Assembly (NCBI RefSeq): GCF_927312905.1
Contig: NZ_CAKMHQ010000045.1
Span: 1-58,228, forward strand
Direction of reading: 5' to 3'
From: Candidatus Nitrotoga sp. 1052
GTDB lineage: Bacteria; Pseudomonadota; Gammaproteobacteria; Burkholderiales; Gallionellaceae
Length of the DNA: 58,228 bases
Part shown: piece by piece, positions 50,675-58,228 of the stretch
Position numbering within the stretch: position 1 is the first letter of the stretch
Layout: every line of letters starts with the position of its first letter
The notes under the pieces: generated by a model
The model's database searches: none
The model's input: the letters and a program-made list of their open reading frames with translations, nothing else
What the model was told of the DNA's origin: nothing
Translations under genes and position numbers: made by a program

Positions 50675-50897
50675 TTAGCTGGCGAGCGCAACGGCATTGT
50701 TGTACTCGCCAGCTATTACTCGTGCGGCGGCTCTCTCAGCGAATTCGTCCATGCCGAGGTAGCGGCATTCCTGCCAAATCTCGTTCTGTTCAGCAAGCAA
50801 TGCACCGATCAGTTGCATCGCTGAATCATCGTCACATCGTCATACTGGAAGATATGAACACCCATTCCCGACGGCGTATTTCCTCGTTCAATCGCTC
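50675..50897 (-). pseudogene. IS256-family transposase C-terminal remnant
   Basis: Minus-strand pieces ERLNEEIRRR, then MQLIGALLAEQNEIWQECRYLG, end at a TAA at 50,675. These match the C-terminal end of mutator-type IS256 transposases (ERLN.EIRRR; LRLVGA.L.E....W...R). The pieces are in different frames, so the fragment is dead. No element ends are recognisable. A perfect 11-bp inverted repeat (TAGCTGGCGAG / CTCGCCAGCTA, 50,676-50,686 and 50,705-50,715) covers its 3' end. Confidence 0.65.
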
Positions 50898-51351
50898 CTG
50901 ACATCATTTCTTCTCTATTATTGATTAACGTCTCAGAACCACCAATTTTCCAAATTGAAGCGCTGGCTATCTCACCACTATTTTTCAGCAGCTTACGGAT
51001 TTAATTGATGATAGCCATTTATTACGGATTGCCAATCTCAAAACATTGTCTGTTCAGTAGCGCACAGAAATCAACCTTTAAATGTTATATTTTAATAATA
51101 AGTTTGTTTGAAATTAATCACTCAATTAGAGGCATCCATGCGCCAAGCTATCATTTCCTATTGCTAATGGACATGTTAACTTTAATTTTATTAGCTGGGC
51201 CAAAATAGCGACATGCCGAAGAAAACAGACTCAACCCAGCTGAAACTTCTTCAACGAAATCCTAACTAAAGATTTAAAAGTTACCCCGAAATTTTTTTTG
51301 AAACTTCATTGGAAACGCTTAATAAGCGCAACAATCACCAGGAGAATTACC
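50898..51351. other. gene-poor region before the GlcG/HbpS-like gene
   Basis: No gene is supported in these 454 bases. The right end must hold the promoter of the exported GlcG/HbpS-like gene; its ribosome site, AGGAG, lies just before 51352. Confidence 0.4.
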
Positions 51352-51843
51352 ATGATTTCTCGCGTCACATGCACTCTCATTTTCGCAACTCTCGTTACTG
51401 CGGGCAATGCTCATGCACAGGTTCGCACCGTCAGGGACATTCCGACCGCACTGGCAGTAGAAGCCGTCGCCGCCGCCGTCGCTGACTGCTCTTCGAAGGG
51501 CTATAACGTCAGCGGAGCTGTGGTCGACCGCGCTGGACAGATCAAGGCGCTACAACGTGCAGACAACGCAGGCCCGCATACGATTGATACCAGCCGCAGG
51601 AAAGCGTACACAGCTCTTTCGATGAAAACTTCGACCGCGCGGCTCATGGAAAATACACAGAAGAACCCCGCAGCTGCCAATCTTGTCTACATAAATGATT
51701 TCATTGCCTTGGGTGGCGGAATACCAATTCAAGTGGAAGGCGACACAATTGGTGCCATCGGCATTGGTGGCGCACCCGGCGGCCATCTCGATGAACAGTG
51801 CGCGGAGGCAGGAATCGCTAAGATCAAAGACCGCTTGAAGTGA
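51352..51843 (+). CDS. secreted GlcG/HbpS family protein (DUF336)
   Basis: The 163-residue product has a signal peptide (MISRVTCTLIFATLVTAGNAHA) and the GlcG/HbpS fold: ALAVEAVAAAVADCSSKGYNVSGAVVDRAG, then RKAYTALSMKTSTA, GGGIPIQVEGDTIGAIGIGGAPGG and DEQCAEAGIAKI. Members include HbpS, which binds heme and iron, and GlcG of unknown role. Here the export signal points to the periplasm. AGGAG precedes the ATG. No partner gene is adjacent. Confidence 0.85.
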   Translation: MISRVTCTLIFATLVTAGNAHAQVRTVRDIPTALAVEAVAAAVADCSSKGYNVSGAVVDRAGQIKALQRADNAGPHTIDTSRRKAYTALSMKTSTARLMENTQKNPAAANLVYINDFIALGGGIPIQVEGDTIGAIGIGGAPGGHLDEQCAEAGIAKIKDRLK

Positions 51844-52233
51844 GGGGCTGGCAATTGTGAAATTCAACGGGTCAAGCAGCGAGTAGATTTGCATGGTATC
51901 GCTGCATGAAAGCAAGGGGGACAGGTAGCCTGGGCGGCCTGTTCCCTTTATCGGTAATGGAATATCCCGATGTTCCCTGATGATCTCCTGCATGGACCGA
52001 TTCCGAAGATACTACCGCCCGATTAAGTATGGTGACTTCATTACGACTCTCATAGAGCCTAGCTGCATATACAGTGATGTCATGTTGGTTCAATAAAGTT
52101 ATTCCATTGAGCAAACACAACTACAGATTAATCAATGGCGGATTAAAATCAATAAATTTAATAATTTGTTACTTAATTGATTTTACTTGTTAACTTTGCC
52201 TTGCTATGACTGACCATCTTCAGCTTCCAGAGC
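51844..52233. other. intergenic region between convergent HbpS-like and ffh genes
   Basis: No gene is supported in these 390 bases. No hairpin with a T-run was found for ending either flanking gene. Confidence 0.4.
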
Positions 52234-53583
52234 TTAACGTTTGCCGGGCAACATGCCCTTCATGCCGCGCATCAATTTACCTATGCCGCCTTTGCTGAAC
52301 ATCTTCATCATCTTTTGCGTTTGTTCGAACTGGCTCAATAGTTGATTGACGTGCATCACCTGAACCCCCGCTCCGGCGGCGATGCGGCGCTTACGCGAAG
52401 CTTTAATGAGTTCCGGGTGGGAACGTTCTTGCATCGTCATCGAGTTAATGATGCCTTCAGTGCGGTTGATGGCGCGGTCGTCCATCTTGGCGCCCGCCGC
52501 AGCCTGACCGAGTTGTGCAGGTAGTTTGTCCATCAGGGCAGACATGCCGCCCATTTTGCGCATTTGCACGATTTGCATCTTGAAATCGTTGAGATCAAAT
52601 CCGTGACCACTTTTAATTTTTTTGGCGAGTTTTTCAGCCTCGGCCTGATCAATCTCACGGTGGACATCTTCAATCAACGACAATACATCTCCCATGCCCA
52701 ACACGCGCGAAGCCATGCGCTCTGGATGGAAGGCCTCCAAGCCATTAAGCTTTTCGCTCACGCCAACAAATTTGATCGGCTTGCCGGTGATGTGCCGTAC
52801 CGACAAGGCCGCCCCGCCCCGCGCATCACCATCCAGCTTGGTGAGAATAATACCGCTTAGCGGCAATGCCTCGCCAAATGCTTTTGCGGTATTCACGGCG
52901 TCCTGACCGGTCATGGCGTCCACAACAAACAGAGTTTCAATCGGATTAAGGGCGGCGTGCAATTGCTGAATTTCTTCCATCATTGCCGCATTGATCGCAA
53001 GGCGACCAGCAGTATCCACAATCAGCACATCGTGGTGATGCTTGCGCGCGTAATCAAGCGCCGCCAGTGCTATATCGCGCGGCTTCTGGCTAATGTCAGA
53101 GGCGAAAAAATCGATTTCAAGTTGCTGCGCCAGGGTACGCAATTGCTCGATAGCAGCAGGACGGTAAACGTCGCAACTAACCAGCAACACTTTTTTCTTC
53201 ATTTGCTCGCGCAGCAATTTGGCAAGTTTGCCACTAGTGGTAGTCTTGCCTGCGCCCTGCAAACCAGCCATCAAAATCACGGCCGGCGGCACGGTGGTGA
53301 GATTCAACGCATCGTTGTGTTCACCCATCAGCTTGGTCAGCTCGCGATGTACGATACCAATCAATGCTTGTCCCGGCGTCAGGCTGCTCAACACTTCTTG
53401 TCCCAACGCAGCCTGTTTCACCTGGGCAGTAAATTCTTTAACCACGGGCAACGCCACGTCAGCTTCCAGCAGGGCCAAGCGTACTTCACGCAAGGCATCC
53501 TGAATGTTGCTTTCAGACAAGCGCGCTTGTCCCCGCAGGTTTTTTATAACGCCTGAAAGGCGTTGTGTAAGGTTGTCTAGCAT
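52234..53583 (-). CDS. ffh: signal recognition particle protein Ffh
   Basis: Ffh binds 4.5S RNA and targets nascent membrane proteins to the translocon through FtsY. The 449-residue protein has the NG domain (G1 GLQGAGKTTTSGKLA, DTAGRLAINAAMMEE, TKLDGDARGGAALS). The Met-rich M domain (MQIVQMRKMGGMSALMDKLP; RKRRIAAGAGVQVMHVNQLL) follows. The length is typical. It is divergent from the CcsA-like gene with about 70 bases between, a common betaproteobacterial pairing. Confidence 0.97.
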   Translation of the reverse strand: MLDNLTQRLSGVIKNLRGQARLSESNIQDALREVRLALLEADVALPVVKEFTAQVKQAALGQEVLSSLTPGQALIGIVHRELTKLMGEHNDALNLTTVPPAVILMAGLQGAGKTTTSGKLAKLLREQMKKKVLLVSCDVYRPAAIEQLRTLAQQLEIDFFASDISQKPRDIALAALDYARKHHHDVLIVDTAGRLAINAAMMEEIQQLHAALNPIETLFVVDAMTGQDAVNTAKAFGEALPLSGIILTKLDGDARGGAALSVRHITGKPIKFVGVSEKLNGLEAFHPERMASRVLGMGDVLSLIEDVHREIDQAEAEKLAKKIKSGHGFDLNDFKMQIVQMRKMGGMSALMDKLPAQLGQAAAGAKMDDRAINRTEGIINSMTMQERSHPELIKASRKRRIAAGAGVQVMHVNQLLSQFEQTQKMMKMFSKGGIGKLMRGMKGMLPGKR

Positions 53584-53655
53584 GATCTCGCTCCTGTTTT
53601 CCGCAGCATTGGCTATAGTGTAGAATCTGTGAAGTCTAAAACATCCTGACCAAAA

Positions 53656-54468
53656 ATGTCGAATCTTCCGCTCTATGTAATCACCTTTCTTGCGTACAGC
53701 GTGTTAGCAGTTTATTTTTGGCGTGCACAATCTGCCGGAAGTATAGATGTCTTAAACCGTGGAATGATTGGCCATGCTGTATTGCTGCCGCTAGCACTCC
53801 ATGCATACCTGCTGTATGGCAATTTATTCAGTGGAGGTGATCTGAACTTGGGGTTAATTAATGCGCTATCGTTGATTTTGTGGCTGACCATGCTGGTGTA
53901 TTGGGTAGCACGTTTTTTTTACCCGATTGCCAGCCTGCAAACTTTAGTGTTGCCTCTGGCAGCAGTAGGTGCGTTACTGCCGGCGCTGTTTCCTGCGGTC
54001 CATCCGCTAACGAACAATCTTTCATTTATCCTTGAGGCGCATATTCTGGCAGCAATGCTCGCCTACAGTCTATTCACCATTGCGGTGCTGCATGCGGGCC
54101 TGATGTCACTGGTGGAAAAACGCCTGCACCATGCTACGCTACCGCGCGTGCTGCAAGGCTTGCCACCATTGCTCACCATGGAAACCTTATTATTCCGCAT
54201 CATCGGCGCTGGCTTTGTTCTGCTCACTCTGACATTGGTGTCGGGCGTTGTCTTTTCCGATCAGCTATTTGGCAAGCCGTGGCAATTCAATCACAAAATG
54301 CTGTTCGGTTTCATTTCCTGGTGCGTGTTCGCAGTGTTATTACTGGGCCATCATTATAAAGGCTGGCGCGGGCGCACTGCGGTGCGGTGGACAATGAGCG
54401 GCTTCATTTTTTTGCTACTCGCCTATCTGGGCACCAAATTCGTGTTGGAAGTATTACTGCATCGCTGA
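53656..54468 (+). CDS. ypjD: CcsA/CcmC-like cytochrome c assembly membrane protein (YpjD)
   Basis: This 270-residue protein has about eight membrane helices and belongs to the cytochrome-c-assembly (CcsA-type) superfamily, in the YpjD branch that sits beside ffh in many proteobacteria. Conserved-looking segments include HILAAMLAYSLFTIAVLHAG and FNHKMLFGFISWCVFAVLLLGHHY, whose His residues could face heme. The true substrate of this branch is unknown. It lies upstream of rpsP on the same strand. Confidence 0.85.
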   Translation: MSNLPLYVITFLAYSVLAVYFWRAQSAGSIDVLNRGMIGHAVLLPLALHAYLLYGNLFSGGDLNLGLINALSLILWLTMLVYWVARFFYPIASLQTLVLPLAAVGALLPALFPAVHPLTNNLSFILEAHILAAMLAYSLFTIAVLHAGLMSLVEKRLHHATLPRVLQGLPPLLTMETLLFRIIGAGFVLLTLTLVSGVVFSDQLFGKPWQFNHKMLFGFISWCVFAVLLLGHHYKGWRGRTAVRWTMSGFIFLLLAYLGTKFVLEVLLHR

Positions 54469-54543
54469 TGTCACTTGCCATAACTCTGTAAAGTGTCGTA
54501 AAATCTGCGCCCTTTGGCATTTGCTAACGATAAAGTAGAAACT

Positions 54544-54798
54544 ATGGTTATTATTCGATTTGCACGTGGCGGCTCCAAGAATCGCCCGTTTTTTAATGTA
54601 GTTGTGGCCGATTCGCGCAATCGCCGTGATGGCCGGTTCATCGAGCGCGTTGGTTTTTATAACCCGGTTGCCCCGGAAGGCCCTGAAGGCATGCGTATCC
54701 AACTGGATCGCGTGGCTTTCTGGCAAGAGAAAGGCGCGCAATTGAGCGACGCCGTCGCCAAGCTGGTCAAGCGCGCTGGTGTCGCAGCAAAAGCATAA
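54544..54798 (+). CDS. rpsP: 30S ribosomal protein S16
   Basis: S16 is a small assembly protein of the 30S subunit. From the ATG at 54544 it is 84 residues, opening with [42 protein letters not shown], a clear match. The ATG is chosen because this is the universal start. It begins the classic rpsP-rimM-trmD-rplS operon. Confidence 0.97.
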   Translation: MVIIRFARGGSKNRPFFNVVVADSRNRRDGRFIERVGFYNPVAPEGPEGMRIQLDRVAFWQEKGAQLSDAVAKLVKRAGVAAKA

Positions 54799-54811
54799 CC
54801 AATCAGACTCC

Positions 54812-55321
54812 ATGATAGTTATGGGGCGCGTGGCAGGTGCGCAGGGAATTCTCGGCTGGGTGAAGATTAAAACTTACACCGAGTCCGTGGATAGTCTTGC
54901 CGACTATCCCACTTGGTGGCTAGGAGACGAGAAGCAACCTTGGTGCGAGATAACTGTGGAAGCCTTTGCTGTGCACAGCAAAGGCTTGGTCGCCAAGTTC
55001 CCCGGCAGCAACGACAGAACCACCGCCGAAAAATATAAAGGCTTGCTGGTGGCAGTGCCGCGCAGCAGTCTGCCTCAAATGCCTGAGGATGAATATTATT
55101 GGTCGGATCTAATCGGGTTGACGGTCGTTAATCTCGCTGGCGAATGCCTGGGAGTGGTGGACAACCTTATGGATACCGGTGCTAATCAGGTGCTGTGTGT
55201 GCAGGAAGATCTGTCCAAAAAAAATCGGGGGGAATTATTAATCCCGTTCATTGCCAGCGCAATCAAGCAAGTGGACTTGACGAAAAAAGTGATACGTGTC
55301 GATTGGGCCGCAAAACACTGA
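54812..55321 (+). CDS. rimM: ribosome maturation factor RimM
   Basis: RimM binds S19 and helps mature the 30S head. From the ATG at 54812 it is 169 residues, with VMGRVAGAQGILGWVKI at the N-terminus, then LVAKFPGSNDRTTAEKYKGLLV and the PRC barrel, EYYWSDLIGLTVVNLAGE to LIPFIASAIKQVDL. A GTG at 54779, overlapping rpsP by 20 bases, is an equally usable start because neither has a strong ribosome site. It is the second gene of the ribosomal/tRNA operon. Confidence 0.94.
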   Translation: MIVMGRVAGAQGILGWVKIKTYTESVDSLADYPTWWLGDEKQPWCEITVEAFAVHSKGLVAKFPGSNDRTTAEKYKGLLVAVPRSSLPQMPEDEYYWSDLIGLTVVNLAGECLGVVDNLMDTGANQVLCVQEDLSKKNRGELLIPFIASAIKQVDLTKKVIRVDWAAKH

Positions 55322-55330
55322 GCGGCGGCG

Positions 55331-56107
55331 ATGCGCTTTGATGTTATTACGCTATTCCCAGAAATGTTCGACGCGATTACCCAATATGGGGTAACGCGGC
55401 GTGCGGCGGAACAAGGCAAGTTTGTGCTCCACACATGGAATCCGCGTGAGTTCACCAGCGACAAGCATCGTTCCGTGGATGACCGGCCTTATGGCGGCGG
55501 TCCGGGAATGTTGATGTTGGCAGAGCCACTAGCGCAGGCAATCGCAACAGCGAAACAAAGCCAAGCGCAAACTGGCGTGGTCAAAAGTTGTGTAATTCAC
55601 CTGTCACCACAAGGACGACAACTAACCCACGAAGTGGTAAAGGAATTTTTGGAGCGGAATGATGGATTGATTCTGCTGGCAAGCCGTTACGAGGGTGTAG
55701 ATGAACGCCTGATACGACAGCAGGTGGATGAAGAACTTTCCATCGGCGACTACGTGTTATCCGGTGGCGAGCTGGCAGCAATGGTGCTGATAGACAGTTT
55801 GGTGCGGCACTTGCCCGGTGTGCTTGGGGATGCCGAATCAGCACAGCAGGACTCGTTTGTAGCGGGCTTGCTGGATTGTCCGCATTACACGCGGCCAGAA
55901 ATTTTTGAAGGCGAAGGCATACCGGAGGTTTTACTTTCCGGGCACCACGCCGAGATAGAGAAGTGGCGGTTGAAGCAGGCGTTGGGACGGACCTGGCAAC
56001 GCCGCCCAGATTTGCTGGCACAACGCCAGTTAACAAAACAGGAAGCTCGGCTACTGGCAGAGTACCAGCAGGAACAAGCGTCCGTACAACAAGAGGAAAT
56101 AAAATGA
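55331..56107 (+). CDS. trmD: tRNA (guanosine(37)-N1)-methyltransferase
   Basis: TrmD methylates G37 next to the anticodon, preventing frameshifting. The 258-residue protein has the knotted SPOUT fold: [65 protein letters not shown] and the C-terminal [13 protein letters not shown]. All blocks are present. The stop overlaps the rplS start by four bases (ATGA). Confidence 0.97.
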   Translation: MRFDVITLFPEMFDAITQYGVTRRAAEQGKFVLHTWNPREFTSDKHRSVDDRPYGGGPGMLMLAEPLAQAIATAKQSQAQTGVVKSCVIHLSPQGRQLTHEVVKEFLERNDGLILLASRYEGVDERLIRQQVDEELSIGDYVLSGGELAAMVLIDSLVRHLPGVLGDAESAQQDSFVAGLLDCPHYTRPEIFEGEGIPEVLLSGHHAEIEKWRLKQALGRTWQRRPDLLAQRQLTKQEARLLAEYQQEQASVQQEEIK

Positions 56108-56472
56108 ATCTTATCGCAATACTTGAACAAGAAGAAATTGCCCGCCTGGGAAAAGTAATCCCGAGCTTCGCTCCTGGCGACACTGTTATCGTCAATGTGA
56201 ACGTGGTCGAAGGTGAACGCAAACGCGTTCAGGCTTATGAAGGCGTAGTGATTGCAAAGCGCAATCGTGGCCTGAATTCATCTTTCATTGTGCGGAAAAT
56301 TTCCGCTAGTGAAGGCGTGGAACGTACCTTTCAAACCTATTCAACAGCCATCGCCAGTATCGAAGTAAAGCGGCGTGGTGATGTGCGTCGTGCCAAGCTG
56401 TACTACTTGCGTGACCGTTCCGGAAAATCCGCACGTATCAAGGAAAAACTCCCTAACCGCAAAGCAGTTTAA
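56104..56472 (+). CDS. rplS: 50S ribosomal protein L19
   Basis: L19 lies at the 30S-50S interface. From the ATG at 56104 it is 122 residues, with [34 protein letters not shown] and [42 protein letters not shown] is the ribosome site, and the ATGA overlap with trmD couples their translation. It is the last gene of the operon. Confidence 0.98.
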   Translation: MNLIAILEQEEIARLGKVIPSFAPGDTVIVNVNVVEGERKRVQAYEGVVIAKRNRGLNSSFIVRKISASEGVERTFQTYSTAIASIEVKRRGDVRRAKLYYLRDRSGKSARIKEKLPNRKAV

Positions 56473-56489
56473 GTTTGCAGTTAGTCATC

Positions 56490-56514
56490 CTCATTTTTAT
56501 TTAATTAAAATGAG
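56490..56514 (+). other. A+T-rich hairpin behind rplS
   Basis: CTCATTTT and AAAATGAG form an 8-bp perfect stem with a 9-base loop, 18 bases after the rplS stop. It may help end transcription or protect the 3' end, but the G+C-rich hairpin that follows is the better terminator. Confidence 0.4.
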
Positions 56515-56531
56515 AATTGACAAATTAATTG

Positions 56532-56554
56532 CCTCCGGCAAAACCGGAGGTTTT
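56532..56554 (+). terminator. rplS operon terminator, probably an IS200-type end
   Basis: CCTCCGG-CAAAA-CCGGAGG followed by TTTT is a classic intrinsic terminator. The stem resembles the hairpin at 425-443 (CCCCCGGC-AAA-GCCGGGGG), and the downstream GGGGCACCTCAAAGG resembles the next hairpin there (456-472). I infer the terminator derives from the end of the decayed IS200 copy. Confidence 0.75.
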
Positions 56555-56589
56555 CTGCTGGGGCACCTCAAAGGCTCTGGTAACCCATA

Positions 56590-56879
56590 AGCCACCTATA
56601 AGCGGTTATAGCCCAAATTTCATTTGGTTGTAACGTTCGTCTTCCTGCTCCTGATTAAACACACATGAACATGTGTCAACCATCAAGTACCATTCGACTA
56701 CCTTGCACATTCTTTGTAACGCCAATTCCCGAAATATCTCTCCTGAATGAATGCTTGCGCAATGCACCAAATATTGCTTGCTTCCGTCTCTTGGGAATAT
56801 AAACTACCTGATATTTTCAGGTTCCATCCCATATGGCTCAGACCCTGATATTCTTTTATTTTGAAACTCCTTCTTTTGA
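56590..56879 (-). pseudogene. IS200-type transposase remnant
   Basis: Minus-strand pieces give KEYQGLSHMGWNLK, then YQVVYIPKRRKQAIFGALRKHS, then RELALQRMCKVVEWYLM and, in a further frame, THVHVC, a relic of the HUH motif. They are the N-terminal half of TnpA, with frame changes. The C-terminal half with the catalytic Tyr is absent. Compared with the intact copy at 526-957, about half of the protein is gone. Confidence 0.65.
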
Positions 56880-56991
56880 TAAACACAGAAGTTTCAATAC
56901 GGCCGACGTACAGGTCAAACCTTGGGGAGCCCCCGGCGAAGCCGAGGGTTTACCTCATGAAACTAGCCAAATGTTCGTGTAAGGAAGGTAA

Positions 56992-57492
56992 ATGAATTAC
57001 CAGGCAAAGCTACCTACACCATTTGGTATGCTTGGTATCCGCTGTGAGGCGGATGCGCTTACCGGCATCGACTTTCTGGAGCCGGGTGCCACGCCACAAC
57101 CGCCGAGCCAAGCGTGCGCTCGAGAGGTGTGCGAACAATTACAGGCCTATTTCATTGATCCAAATTTTCATTTTAATCTTTCACTCAAGCTTAACGGCAC
57201 TACCCATCAAACAAAAGTGTGGCAAGCAATATCTGCTATTCCATCTGGACAAACACGAAATTATGGCGATCTTGCCACTTTGCTAGGTTCCAGCCCGCGA
57301 GCGGTTGGTCAGGCGTGTGGTGCAAATCCCATTCCCATTGTCATCCCCTGCCATCGCGTGGTGAGCAAGTCTGGTATCGGCGGCTTCATACACCAGCGCG
57401 GAGGGGATGCGTTGGATATCAAATGCTGGTTGCTAGCATATGAAGAACAATCAAACCAGGGAGTCTGTCGGACTTCGCTCGTAACCAATTAA
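56992..57492 (+). CDS. ogt: methylated-DNA--protein-cysteine methyltransferase
   Basis: This suicide enzyme removes O6-methylguanine adducts by transferring the alkyl group to its own Cys. The 166-residue protein has the diagnostic PIVIPCHRVVSKSGIGGF (catalytic Cys in PCHR). The helix-turn-helix WQAISAIPSGQTRNYGDLATLLG, with RAVGQACGANP, precedes it. The final residues (GVCRTSLVTN) are partly encoded by a copy of the motif AGTCTGTCGGACTT. A GGAAGGT site precedes the ATG. Confidence 0.95.
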   Translation: MNYQAKLPTPFGMLGIRCEADALTGIDFLEPGATPQPPSQACAREVCEQLQAYFIDPNFHFNLSLKLNGTTHQTKVWQAISAIPSGQTRNYGDLATLLGSSPRAVGQACGANPIPIVIPCHRVVSKSGIGGFIHQRGGDALDIKCWLLAYEEQSNQGVCRTSLVTN

Positions 57493-57562
57493 TTACATTG
57501 ATGCGCCAATTGTTAACCACACGAATTAATATATAAAAATCAATGCGTTATGTGCAAAATGT

Positions 57563-58228
57563 ATGAACAACACTGACATCCTGGATGAATTCTGCGACTG
57601 CCTGTGGCTGGAGGACGGCTTGTCGCGCAACACACTGGAAAGCTACAGACGCGATCTGTGCAAATTTATTCTCTGGATGGAAAAACAGCATAATTCTACC
57701 TTGCTAGAGGCCACACACGCTGACGTCCAAGGCTTTCTCGCCTATTTGGTCATCGAACAAAAAGCTAAAGCCACCAGTACCAGTCGTGCCATTTCAAGCC
57801 TCAAACGCTTGTTCCGTTATCTGTTACGGCAGAGCAAAGTAGACACTGATCCCACCCTGCAAATCGCTACCCCCAAGCTGCCGCGTAACCTGCCAAAAAC
57901 GCTCACTGAACAGGATGTGGATATGCTGCTGCAAGCACCCGATATGAATACATCTCTGGGCATGCGTGATCGCACTATGCTGGAAGTGCTATATGCCAGT
58001 GGTCTGCGCGTTTCCGAGTTGATCAGCTTGAGCGTCGCACAGGTCAGCCTCGACATGGGCGTAGTACGCGTGATGGGCAAGGGCAATAAAGAACGTCTGG
58101 TACCGCTGGGAGAGGAAGCGCTGGACTGGCTGCACCGCTATCTGGTTGTTGCACGCCCAATTTTGCTGGGCAATAAATTAAATGCTGCGATGTTCGTTAC
58201 TCAACGTGGCACAGCGATGACGCGGCAG
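57563..58228 (+). CDS. xerD: tyrosine recombinase XerD (3' end outside window)
   Basis: XerD with XerC resolves chromosome dimers at dif. The window holds the first 222 residues, from the ATG at 57563. It has the SAM-like N-terminal domain (FCDCLWLEDGLSRNTLESYRRDL) and the first catalytic Arg region, LYASGLRVSELISLSV, then the active Lys in GKGNKERLVPLG. The HxxR and Tyr motifs lie beyond the end. The gene is directly after ogt with about 70 bases between. XerC is a less likely alternative. Confidence 0.9.
   Translation, partial: MNNTDILDEFCDCLWLEDGLSRNTLESYRRDLCKFILWMEKQHNSTLLEATHADVQGFLAYLVIEQKAKATSTSRAISSLKRLFRYLLRQSKVDTDPTLQIATPKLPRNLPKTLTEQDVDMLLQAPDMNTSLGMRDRTMLEVLYASGLRVSELISLSVAQVSLDMGVVRVMGKGNKERLVPLGEEALDWLHRYLVVARPILLGNKLNAAMFVTQRGTAMTRQ

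Larger units (their letters stand above)
56531..56950 (-). mobile_element. decayed IS200-type element between rplS and ogt
   Basis: The stretch is bounded by two hairpins (56,532-56,550 and 56,930-56,948) of the same type as those around the intact element near 526-957. A broken transposase frame lies between them. The second hairpin, CCCCCGGC-GAA-GCCGAGGG, has one mismatch. The copy cannot move, as its transposase is dead. Confidence 0.6.

Noticed and set aside
1-58228. tRNA, rRNA and CRISPR arrays
   Set aside because: None of the gaps showed a cloverleaf, rRNA sequence or regularly spaced direct repeats.

Overview
The window reads as a chromosome segment of a betaproteobacterium, most likely of the Nitrosomonadales/Gallionellaceae type. 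This is inferred from protein style and gene order (glmM-folP-ftsH-rlmE, greA-carB-carA, dapB-bamE, rpsP-rimM-trmD-rplS), from a CbbY-type phosphatase that hints at a Calvin cycle, and from a CysB-linked sulfate assimilation operon of the APS-reductase type. No rRNA or tRNA gene and no CRISPR array was seen.

Layout. 1-4.4 kb is a worn region: an intact IS200-type transposase with a row of four hairpins behind it, a frameshifted LuxR-type regulator, and an mnmC gene that has lost nearly all of its methyltransferase half and carries a stop at the scar. 4.7-21 kb is housekeeping: a zinc-ribbon Sel1 protein, glmM, folP, ftsH, rlmE, yhbY, greA, carB, carA, a DUF4202 gene, dapB, bamE, recN and nadK. 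21.4-23.2 kb holds an exported formylglycine-enzyme-fold protein with two PEGA-like repeats and a HicA toxin remnant. 23.8-30.6 kb is again core: hrcA, hemH, orn, an M48 protease, a small cytochrome c, a pterin dehydratase, rsgA and a CobD/CbiB-like protein.

30.8-33.1 kb is accessory: a DDE transposase remnant, an exported DUF5648-type protein, and the C-terminal half of an S8 protease abutting the end of cysN. 33-40.3 kb is the sulfate assimilation block. cysI-DUF934-cysH-cysD-cysN runs leftward, with a TauE/SafE exporter and a divergent cysB. The set implies sulfate to APS (CysDN), APS to sulfite (CysH with iron-sulfur cysteines) and sulfite to sulfide (CysI). 40.3-41.6 kb is an insertion-sequence graveyard (IS3 and RAYT remnants). 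41.8-44.1 kb carries a Ser/Thr kinase fused to a cyclic-nucleotide-binding domain and a canonical PilZ protein.

44.3-49 kb holds queA, an RluF-type pseudouridine synthase, a CbbY-like HAD phosphatase, lnt and a GIY-YIG protein. 49-52 kb is accessory: an HD-like protein of uncertain function, a glutathione-S-transferase-like protein, an IS256 remnant and a secreted GlcG/HbpS-like protein. 52.2-58.2 kb returns to core genes: ffh, a CcsA-like membrane protein, rpsP-rimM-trmD-rplS, ogt and the start of xerD. A decayed IS200 copy sits between rplS and ogt, and its end hairpin appears to serve as the rplS terminator.

I found no convincing wholly new multi-gene system. The most informative signals are the internally deleted mnmC, the IS200 hairpin families, the truncated protease at the cys operon end, the kinase/CNB plus PilZ pair, and the PEGA-duplicated formylglycine-fold protein.
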